Below, one piece after another: positions 1 through 4,742 of a DNA stretch of 10,111 nucleotides. The DNA lies in the NCBI GenBank assembly GCA_035685445.1, contig DASSAK010000041.1:1-10111 (forward strand). The letters are read 5' to 3'. Source of the stretch: DRGT01 sp035685445 (GTDB lineage: Archaea; Thermoproteota; Nitrososphaeria; Nitrososphaerales; Nitrosopumilaceae). Every line of letters starts with the position of its first letter. Within the stretch, counting starts at the first letter, position 1. Below the pieces are notes generated by a model. The model did no database searches, was not told where the DNA came from, and saw only the letters and a list, made by a program, of their open reading frames with translations. The position numbers and the translations under genes are program-made.

Positions 1-177
1 TAATTTTTCATGATCAAGTAAAGATGTATACCCTTTGATGATCTTTTCTTTTTCAAGTTTTTTTATTCTTGATAACACTGTCACCGTTGACATGCCAAGT
101 TTAAGAGACAGCTGTCTTGCAGATAATCTAGCATCTACCAATAAATTTTTTAAAATCTTCTCATCAATTTTATCCAT
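1..177 (-). CDS. Lrp/AsnC-family transcriptional regulator, N-terminal part (runs off left edge)
   Basis: Reading the minus strand from the ATG at 177 gives 59 residues beginning MDKIDEKILKNLL, with no stop before the window edge. Residues 1-50 match the winged helix-turn-helix that opens Lrp/AsnC regulators: a D-x-x-D-x-x-I-L start, then DARLSARQLSLKLGMS (first HTH helix and turn), a recognition helix around TVTVLSRIKKLEKE, and the wing IIKGY. The C-terminal ligand-binding RAM domain would lie outside the window. These proteins bind DNA as dimers or octamers and sense amino acids or other small molecules; the target here is unknown. A second in-frame ATG lies at 186. I prefer 177 because the TATA-like box at 204-209 is about 29 bases from it, the spacing seen for other genes here. 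An inverted repeat overlapping that box (193-216) suggests autoregulation. Confidence 0.9.
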   Translation of the reverse strand, partial: MDKIDEKILKNLLVDARLSARQLSLKLGMSTVTVLSRIKKLEKEKIIKGYTSLLDHEKL

Positions 178-192
178 ATCTACCATCCTTGA

Positions 193-216
193 ATGAAAAT
201 ACATTTAAATTTTCAT
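193..216. promoter_or_regulatory. Inverted repeat over the Lrp gene promoter, candidate operator
   Basis: ATGAAAAT at 193-200 and its exact complement ATTTTCAT at 209-216 flank an 8-base AT-rich spacer containing the TTTAAA core (204-209) of the minus-strand promoter. A further TGAAAAT lies at 237-243. A dyad on the promoter of a gene for a dimeric HTH regulator is a typical place for an autoregulatory site. The region is very AT-rich, so chance matching is a real alternative. Confidence 0.4.
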
Positions 217-304
217 AATTTTTCTAAAAAAATGTTTGAAAATTCTTTAATCTATTGACGTCTTGTAATTTAATTGAATATGTGAATGATGCTCTAAAAC
301 TACC

Positions 305-311
305 TTTAAAA
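305..311 (+). promoter_or_regulatory. TATA-like box of the first TPR gene
   Basis: TTTAAAA is centred 26 bases before the GTG at 334. An in-frame TAG at 325-327 rules out any earlier start. Box and stop together support a leaderless transcript starting at or next to the GTG. Confidence 0.45.
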
Positions 312-333
312 CAAATTTTGATAATAGCATATT

Positions 334-561
334 GTGGTAAAAATTGATTCTCTAATCAAACAAGGAAACAACCTACTTGATGAAGGAAAGTTTGAAGAAG
401 CTCTTGGATGTTTTGAACAGGCACTCTTATTAGATCAAAAAAATCCTGAGCTTTGGAATTACAAGGGTGTTGCATTAAGAAGTATTGGTAGATACGATGA
501 TGCAATTGAATGTTTTAACAAATCTTTAGAAATTGATCCTAGGGATAAAAAAGCATCATAA
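334..561 (+). CDS. Small TPR protein (two tetratricopeptide repeats)
   Basis: This 75-residue protein is almost entirely two 34-residue TPR units, residues 5-38 and 39-72. The standard TPR positions are visible: G-N-x-L in helix A, F-E-E-A-L-x-C-F-E-Q-A-L in helix B, and the D-P or K-N-P turn between units. The second unit has W-N-Y-K-G-V-A-L and A-I-E-C-F-N-K-S-L-E-I-D-P. TPRs form helical scaffolds that bind other proteins, so a catalytic role is unlikely and the partner cannot be read from sequence. There is no signal peptide or membrane segment, so it should be cytoplasmic. The start is GTG, fixed by the in-frame stop at 325-327. A second TPR gene follows 59 bases downstream in another frame with its own promoter-like box, so the two may be co-expressed but appear to be separate genes. 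Confidence 0.85.
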   Translation: MVKIDSLIKQGNNLLDEGKFEEALGCFEQALLLDQKNPELWNYKGVALRSIGRYDDAIECFNKSLEIDPRDKKAS

Positions 562-588
562 TTGATTTGTCATTAACAACAAGTCAAT

Positions 589-596
589 GTATATTA
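589..596 (+). promoter_or_regulatory. TATA-like box of the second TPR gene
   Basis: GTATATTA is centred about 28 bases before the ATG at 621, the distance expected for a leaderless archaeal transcript. It favours ATG 621 over the earlier in-frame TTG at 567, which would place the box inside the coding region. Confidence 0.5.
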
Positions 597-620
597 CAGA
601 TTAATTGTTATTACAAAATT

Positions 621-1124
621 ATGAAAAAGAATCTTGTGAAGTTATTTGAAAATGCATTTAATTATTGTGAGGAAGAAAACTATCTTCAAGCCTTAAAATG
701 CTACGATGAAATTCTAACAATTGAACCACAAAACATTGCTGCTCTGATTGATAAAGGAACCACTCTTCAAAATCTAAACAAATTAAAAACAAGTATTCAA
801 TTTTATGATAAAGCATTATCGTTAGATCCTGATAATCTTGATGCGCTAGTAAACAAAGGTTCTGCTTTACATTCGTTGGGTTTATTTTCTCAAGCCATTG
901 ATTGTTATGATCATGCATTAAAGATAGATGACAAATGTGCAATGGCATTTGCTTACAAAGGATTGTCTCTTGGTGAACAAGGAAAGATAAAAGAAGCCTT
1001 GAAATTTTTCAAAAAAGCACTTAGCATTGATAAGGATTATGATATTGCAAAAATTAGTAAAAACATTGCGCAAGATCTTTTAAACTCTATTAAAAGAGAA
1101 CAACTAAAATTTAAAACACGGTGA
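621..1124 (+). CDS. TPR protein with four tetratricopeptide repeats
   Basis: The 167-residue product contains four consecutive TPR units at about residues 5-38, 39-72, 73-106 and 107-140, followed by a basic helical tail (141-167). Repeated signatures include A-L-K-C-Y-D-E-I-L-x-I-E-P, K-A-L-S-L-D-P-D-N, A-L-K-I-D and A-L-K-F-F-K-K-A-L-S-I-D. It is probably a cytoplasmic protein-interaction scaffold; the partner is unknown. I start it at ATG 621 because the alternative TTG at 567 adds 18 residues with no TPR character and engulfs a well-placed TATA-like box. Its 3' end overlaps the convergent zinc-finger gene by 14 bases (1111-1124). It resembles the upstream 75-residue TPR protein and may be a related expansion, but the reading frames differ and the link is not a simple frameshift. 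Confidence 0.87.
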   Translation: MKKNLVKLFENAFNYCEEENYLQALKCYDEILTIEPQNIAALIDKGTTLQNLNKLKTSIQFYDKALSLDPDNLDALVNKGSALHSLGLFSQAIDCYDHALKIDDKCAMAFAYKGLSLGEQGKIKEALKFFKKALSIDKDYDIAKISKNIAQDLLNSIKREQLKFKTR

Positions 1125-1284
1125 CGTCGCCAGGAGCTGGCTCTCTTTTCATGTTCTTTTCATGAAATTCAAAAAAATCCTTATGGGCACTTTGTTGATG
1201 TTTTCTAAGCTGTTCTATGTCATTAAATCCTTCATGACACAAAAAGCATTTTGGTTTGTCTTCGTCAATCAGAGGTAGGACCAT
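1111..1284 (-). CDS. Small C2H2 zinc-finger protein (57 aa)
   Basis: Starting at the ATG at 1284, the minus strand encodes 57 residues ending at the TAA at 1113-1111. An in-frame TAA at 1296-1294 precedes the ATG, so the start is unambiguous. Residues 13-34 form one classical zinc finger: C13-x2-C16-x12-H29-x4-H34, with hydrophobic F20 and L26 at the core positions. Before it comes a short leader (MVLPLIDEDKPK). After it come a charged amphipathic stretch (KDFFEFHEKNMKRE) and a proline/glycine C terminus, PAPGDVTVF. Single C2H2 fingers can bind nucleic acid or protein, and nothing here distinguishes them. The gene sits between a convergent TPR gene, overlapping it by 14 bases, and a divergent mqnE-like gene 94 bases away. 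A weak TATA-like AATTAAGTA (complement of about 1308-1316) lies about 28 bases upstream. Confidence 0.85.
   Translation of the reverse strand: MVLPLIDEDKPKCFLCHEGFNDIEQLRKHQQSAHKDFFEFHEKNMKREPAPGDVTVF
1129..1157 (+). terminator. Possible terminator of the second TPR gene
   Basis: Five bases after the TPR stop, GCCAG (1129-1133) and CTGGC (1137-1141) can form a short GC hairpin around GAG. The hairpin is followed by pyrimidine-rich TCTCTTTTC and a further TTCTTTT. It lies inside the antisense zinc-finger gene, so it could merely reflect those codons (the EPAPG region). Confidence 0.25.
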
Positions 1285-1346
1285 TCTAATTATTTAATGG
1301 CTTGATACTACTTAATTTTTGAGTTTTTTCACCAAATCTAGCCAAA

Positions 1347-1355
1347 TTTTATATT
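1347..1355 (+). promoter_or_regulatory. TATA box of the mqnE-like gene
   Basis: TTTTATATT is centred about 28 bases before the ATG at 1379. It decides the start: the TTG at 1319, which would add 20 residues, lies upstream of the box. Confidence 0.6.
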
Positions 1356-1378
1356 TACTCAGAAATGAGTTTTGGCAT

Positions 1379-2476
1379 ATGTTGGAGAAACTAATTGGCC
1401 AGTCTCAGGCATTGGATCGTGCCATTGCGGGCGAAGAACTTTCTTTCAATGATGGAATTGAGCTGATGAATTATGATAATCTACATATGCTTGGCGCAGT
1501 TGCAGACATGAATAGGAAAAAACTTGTTGGCGATACAGTAACTTTTGCAGCATCCTATTACATGAATTACACAAACGTTTGTGCTGCTAGCTGCCAAATG
1601 TGTGCATTTTATAGAAAAGGAAACGAAGATGATGCATATACTCTAACCCCAGAACAAATTGAGCAAAGAGTAGCTGTCGCAAAACAGATGGGAGCAACCG
1701 AAGTTCATATTGTAGGTGGATTCCATCCAAAAGCTCCACTCGATTACTATGAATATATGATGAGAATTATCAAAGACAACCATCCGGAATTAAACATAAA
1801 AGCTTTCACCGCAGCAGAAATTTTTTTCCTATCGAAACTAACAAAAAATTCTGTAAAAGAAATTTTGTCAAGACTAAAGGACGCAGGTCTTGATTCAATG
1901 CCTGGCGGTGGCGCAGAATTGTTTCATCCAGAGGTTAGGAAACAAGTTGTTCGAGGAAAATGCACCGGTCAAGAATGGTTGGACACCATAGAACAAGCCC
2001 ATAATATGGGAATTAAAAGTAATGCCACAATGCTTTATGGGCATGTTGAAAAAATTGAACACATAATTGATCATCTCATTAAAATTAGAGAATTACAAAA
2101 AAAGACCAAAGGCTTCATCACGTTTATTCCTCTTAGATTTAGTTTAGATAATACAGAACTTGAAAAGGAAGGATTAGTTACACATGAATGCTCTTCTGTT
2201 TATGATCTTAAGGTAATTGCATTATCGAGGTTAATGCTTGGTGGTTTTCTTAACAACATTTCTGTATATTGGGTTGCTTATGGAAAGAAACTGGCACAAG
2301 TGGCACTATCTCACGGAGGTAGTGATCTTGTGGGAACTGCATTTTCTGAAGAAATCTATCGTGCAGCTGGAAAACCAACTAATTCATCAATTTTGGAATT
2401 AGCTACTATGGTAAAAGAGGCAGGACGACAACCTGCACAAAGAGATACGTTCTTTAATATTTTGAAAAAACTCTAA
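1379..2476 (+). CDS. mqnE: Radical SAM aminodeoxyfutalosine synthase-like protein (MqnE)
   Basis: The product is 365 residues, the usual size for this family. The radical SAM cluster motif C-x3-C-x2-C is complete (C68, C72, C75, followed by AFYR). A GGFHP motif at 113-117 precedes KAFTAAEI (141-148), the PGGGAE loop (175-180) and NATMLYGHVE. This set fits the MqnE/MqnC/CofH superfamily. KAFTA-E-I together with NATMLYGH points to MqnE, which joins the enolpyruvyl group of the MqnA product to the adenosyl radical to give aminodeoxyfutalosine in the futalosine route to menaquinone. CofH (F420 biosynthesis) and MqnC are the main alternatives; CofH usually has H-A-F-S-P-M-E in place of KAFTA-E. 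The ATG at 1379 is chosen from its TATA spacing. Another menaquinone gene, mqnD-like, lies about 350 bases beyond its 3' end on the opposite strand. Confidence 0.8.
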   Translation: MLEKLIGQSQALDRAIAGEELSFNDGIELMNYDNLHMLGAVADMNRKKLVGDTVTFAASYYMNYTNVCAASCQMCAFYRKGNEDDAYTLTPEQIEQRVAVAKQMGATEVHIVGGFHPKAPLDYYEYMMRIIKDNHPELNIKAFTAAEIFFLSKLTKNSVKEILSRLKDAGLDSMPGGGAELFHPEVRKQVVRGKCTGQEWLDTIEQAHNMGIKSNATMLYGHVEKIEHIIDHLIKIRELQKKTKGFITFIPLRFSLDNTELEKEGLVTHECSSVYDLKVIALSRLMLGGFLNNISVYWVAYGKKLAQVALSHGGSDLVGTAFSEEIYRAAGKPTNSSILELATMVKEAGRQPAQRDTFFNILKKL

Positions 2477-2487
2477 CAAATTTACAA

Positions 2488-2769
2488 CTATTTTGCAGGC
2501 TTTTTTTCAACTTTTTTTGCTCCGCCTTTTCTTCTCCTCCTTGCACCAAAACTAATTAAAACTAAGAGAAATCCAATTCCAATTAAAATGCCGGCCAAAT
2601 TACTCATGTCTTGATTTTCTTGCTGTCTTACCAAAAGATCTAATGTCTCTTCCTCTGTCATTCCTGGCGTTCCAACAGGTAAAACTGAATTCAGATATAA
2701 TGATAGAGAGATGCCTACTACGACCATGGCAATTCCACCTGAAAGAATTCTCTTATCAACTAGAACCAT
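2488..2769 (-). CDS. Small membrane protein with two predicted transmembrane helices
   Basis: This 93-residue protein has hydrophobic helices at about residues 8-30 and 56-76, joined by an acidic, glutamine-rich loop (EEETLDLLVRQQENQD). It ends in a strongly basic tail with four consecutive arginines and many lysines. By the positive-inside rule both ends face the cytoplasm and the loop faces outward. No enzymatic motif is visible and I do not recognise the family; it looks like a lineage-specific hypothetical. It lies 56 bases downstream of mqnD on the same strand, but a TATA-like box at 2793-2800 suggests independent transcription. Its stop is 11 bases from the convergent mqnE stop. A comparable two-helix protein, at 6936-7124, lies convergent to EF-2. 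Confidence 0.8.
   Translation of the reverse strand: MVLVDKRILSGGIAMVVVGISLSLYLNSVLPVGTPGMTEEETLDLLVRQQENQDMSNLAGILIGIGFLLVLISFGARRRRKGGAKKVEKKPAK
2501..2518 (+). terminator. T-tract terminator of mqnE
   Basis: Two runs of seven T (2501-2507 and 2512-2518) lie 25-42 bases after the mqnE stop. Archaeal transcription commonly ends at such T-runs. On the other strand the same bases are lysine codons of the convergent membrane protein's tail. Confidence 0.45.
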
Positions 2770-2792
2770 TTAGTTCACAATTGTCATCAACC

Positions 2793-2800
2793 ATATTTAG
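2793..2800 (-). promoter_or_regulatory. TATA-like box of the 93-residue membrane protein gene
   Basis: On the minus strand this reads CTAAATAT, centred about 27 bases before the ATG at 2769. This is consistent with a leaderless transcript separate from upstream mqnD. Confidence 0.5.
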
Positions 2801-2825
2801 AGTATCTTGGAATCTTGTCTTGTTT

Positions 2826-3653
2826 TTAGGCAATATGTAATTTGAAATCTGGTACTAGTTTTTGATTTTTGGCCATTTCGAACATTTTTCGAATGGCCTT
2901 TTCACCCTTTTCTCCCATCTCTACAGTGATATTATTTACATACATTTTTACAAATTTTTCAATCAATTGACGTGATTTTCCACGACTATACTGCATAGCA
3001 TAATCAATTGCTTCATCTTGGTGTTCGCGACCATATTTTATAGAATCTCTGAGAAATACATCAAATTTTCTTATAACATCTTTTCCAAAACTTGATTTCA
3101 TAACATTGATTCCTAAAGGTACAGGAAGACCATTGGTGGTTTTATCCCACCACTCTCCAACGTCTAATATTTTCACGTTTCCTTCTTGTTCATATGATAA
3201 TTGAGTTTCATGAATTACTAATCCTGCATCAACATCGCCGTTTTTTACTGCCTTTGGAATATCACTAAAATTCATTTCAAGAAAATCAAATTTTCCTATC
3301 ATTAACTGTAATAACAAAAAAGCTGACGTCATTTTTCCAGGAATTGCTATCTTTGATTTTTTTAGTTCTTCTAAACTCAGTATTTTTTTTGCAGTGACGA
3401 TTGGACCGTAACCAATTCCAAAGCTTCCACCACTTCGTAAAATTGTATAGTCTGGAATGTATGCGCATGCGTGTACCGAAACTGCTGTCACGTCCAACTC
3501 CGGATTTATAGCTTTTCTGTTTAATTTCTCAATATCTTCAATTACATGCTTTACAGTAAAGTCAGAAGAACTAATTTTTCCTGTGAACATCCCATAAAAC
3601 ATGAATGCATCGTCTGAATCTGGCGTATGTCCTACTGAAATTTCCACGGTCAT
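2826..3653 (-). CDS. mqnD: 1,4-dihydroxy-6-naphthoate synthase-like protein (MqnD)
   Basis: The protein is 275 residues, close to the roughly 270 typical of MqnD. It has the periplasmic-binding-protein-like fold signatures of that family: an N-terminal strand with GHTPDSDDAFMFYG (8-21), an IEDIEKLNRKA stretch, ELDVTAVS (52-59), a YTILRSGGSFGIGYGP loop (69-84), then GLVIHE with His148, the position proposed as catalytic base in Thermus MqnD. EWW and GLPVPLG follow. MqnD cleaves cyclic dehypoxanthine futalosine to 1,4-dihydroxy-6-naphthoate, the ring precursor of menaquinone. The usual SPCPND is replaced by TPDSDD. The start is uncertain: ATG 3653 gives the natural N terminus, ATG 3680 adds MIFITTLKS, and the TATA-like box at 3669-3676 would best fit initiation near the GTG at 3647. 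MqnA is the closest alternative family but fits less well. Confidence 0.82.
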   Translation of the reverse strand: MTVEISVGHTPDSDDAFMFYGMFTGKISSSDFTVKHVIEDIEKLNRKAINPELDVTAVSVHACAYIPDYTILRSGGSFGIGYGPIVTAKKILSLEELKKSKIAIPGKMTSAFLLLQLMIGKFDFLEMNFSDIPKAVKNGDVDAGLVIHETQLSYEQEGNVKILDVGEWWDKTTNGLPVPLGINVMKSSFGKDVIRKFDVFLRDSIKYGREHQDEAIDYAMQYSRGKSRQLIEKFVKMYVNNITVEMGEKGEKAIRKMFEMAKNQKLVPDFKLHIA

Positions 3654-3668
3654 ACTCTTTAGTGTGGT

Positions 3669-3676
3669 TATAAAAA
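3669..3676 (-). promoter_or_regulatory. TATA-like box of mqnD
   Basis: On the minus strand this reads TTTTTATA. It is centred about 19 bases from ATG 3653 and 25 bases from GTG 3647. It lies downstream of the ATG at 3680, which argues against that longer start. Confidence 0.35.
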
Positions 3677-3705
3677 TCAAAGTCGTTTACATACAGTTTT
3701 TTTGT

Positions 3706-3716
3706 TGACGCCGTCA
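3706..3716. promoter_or_regulatory. Perfect 11-base palindrome in the mqnD/SIS divergent spacer
   Basis: TGACG-C-CGTCA lies between two divergent genes, upstream of both TATA-like boxes. It is GC-rich compared with its AT-rich surroundings. A regulator-binding site is possible, but no regulator can be named. Confidence 0.3.
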
Positions 3717-3756
3717 TGAATGAAACAAATAATAATTTTGCAAATAATTAGTGGTT

Positions 3757-3764
3757 CTAATATA
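3757..3764 (+). promoter_or_regulatory. TATA-like box of the SIS-domain gene
   Basis: CTAATATA is centred about 27 bases before the ATG at 3788, consistent with a leaderless transcript. Confidence 0.5.
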
Positions 3765-3787
3765 GAACTTGTTTTTCATAATTTTTC

Positions 3788-4696
3788 ATGAATACAATTT
3801 CTGCCTTAGAAAAGGATATACTTTTACAGGTTCAAAACTTGTCTAGATTTAAGCCTCCTGCACCTCTCAGTATAATTCAACAAAAACGCTCTGTTTTTTG
3901 TGGAAGTGGTGATTCACTTGCAGCATCTTTGCTTGCAGAAGTATTTTCTGAAAATACCGTCAAAGCCATAGACCCACTTGATCTACTCAAAAACAAATCA
4001 ATAGCACAAAAAAATGATGTCTATATAGTATCAATTTCAGGTAAGACGATATCTAACATCAAAGTAGCAAAATTGGCAAAAAAATCCATTGCAATTACTT
4101 CAAATTCTAATAGTAAACTTGCAAAAGTTTGTAACAAAACAATTCTACTTAATTTTCCAAACTCTGACGTTGTTACTGCAGGAAGTATTAGTTTTTTGGA
4201 TAGTGCGTTAACTTGTATATCGCTTGTGAGATCATTTAAAATTAAAAATCCTGAAAAAATTTTTCAAGATGCTATTCAACAAAGCAAAAAAGTCAGGTTA
4301 AAAAACAAAATCTTCTTTTTAGGAAATCTTCAAACGTATCCGCTTGCATTATATGGTGCTGCAAAAATATTTGAAATTCTAGGTCTTGATGCATTTTATG
4401 AAAGATTAGAACAGTTTTCACACATGGAATTATTTTCTACAAAGCCTGGCGACACAGTAATAATTTTTGAGCAAAAAAATTCTCATAATACTTTACTTTC
4501 AAAAAATCTAAAAAAAGCTGGCATACATGTAATTAGACCAACCATAAAATATGACGATAAAATATCACAGTTTATTTTTTACACCTTTTTTTCACAACTT
4601 GTACCTTTATTTTTAGCAAAGAAAAAACGACAAAAAGAATGTCATTTTGTTATGGCAAAAAAATTACGCAAAATCAGTGACAATATGATTTACTGA
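3788..4696 (+). CDS. Double SIS-domain protein, probable sugar-phosphate isomerase-like
   Basis: The 302-residue protein carries two SIS (sugar isomerase) modules. The first, about residues 33-155, has the nucleotide-fold opening VFCGSGDSLAAS (36-47) and the phosphosugar-binding signature S-x-S-G-x-T as VSISGKT (81-87), then a SIAITSNSNSKLAKVC strand and helix. The second starts near residue 173 with KIFFLGN and continues through LYGAAKIFEILG and YERLEQFSHMELFS. The last resembles the E/H-containing loop of archaeal bifunctional phosphoglucose/phosphomannose isomerases and of the GlmS isomerase domain. A role in hexose-phosphate interconversion is therefore plausible, but substrate and activity are not proven; it could instead be a non-catalytic phosphosugar binder. 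There is no N-terminal HTH or glutaminase domain. It lies 46 bases upstream of EF-2, which has its own promoter. Confidence 0.78.
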   Translation: MNTISALEKDILLQVQNLSRFKPPAPLSIIQQKRSVFCGSGDSLAASLLAEVFSENTVKAIDPLDLLKNKSIAQKNDVYIVSISGKTISNIKVAKLAKKSIAITSNSNSKLAKVCNKTILLNFPNSDVVTAGSISFLDSALTCISLVRSFKIKNPEKIFQDAIQQSKKVRLKNKIFFLGNLQTYPLALYGAAKIFEILGLDAFYERLEQFSHMELFSTKPGDTVIIFEQKNSHNTLLSKNLKKAGIHVIRPTIKYDDKISQFIFYTFFSQLVPLFLAKKKRQKECHFVMAKKLRKISDNMIY

Positions 4697-4698
4697 AA

Positions 4699-4704
4699 TT
4701 TTTT
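4699..4704 (+). terminator. Short T-run after the SIS-domain gene
   Basis: Six consecutive T lie 2 bases after the TGA stop and before the EF-2 TATA box. This suits an archaeal T-run termination signal, though a six-base run is weak evidence in AT-rich DNA. Confidence 0.3.
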
Positions 4705-4711
4705 CAGAACG

Positions 4712-4719
4712 TTTAATAC
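4712..4719 (+). promoter_or_regulatory. TATA-like box of the EF-2 gene
   Basis: TTTAATAC is centred about 27 bases before the ATG at 4743, indicating a leaderless or nearly leaderless EF-2 mRNA. Confidence 0.5.
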
Positions 4720-4742
4720 CTGAAGTTTTAGGATTTGCAAAT

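Noticed and set aside
334..1124. The two TPR genes as one broken gene
   Set aside because: They are in different frames. The second frame has a TAA at 546-548 and no TPR character between 549 and 620, and each gene has its own TATA-like box.
1319..1378. A 20-residue N-terminal extension of MqnE from TTG 1319
   Set aside because: The TATA box at 1347-1355 lies inside it, and the extension has no family similarity.
3323..3330. TGACGTCA palindrome inside mqnD as a regulatory site
   Set aside because: It lies in coding sequence. GACGTC words also occur at 258-263 and in the zinc-finger gene without consistent placement, so chance is the simpler explanation.
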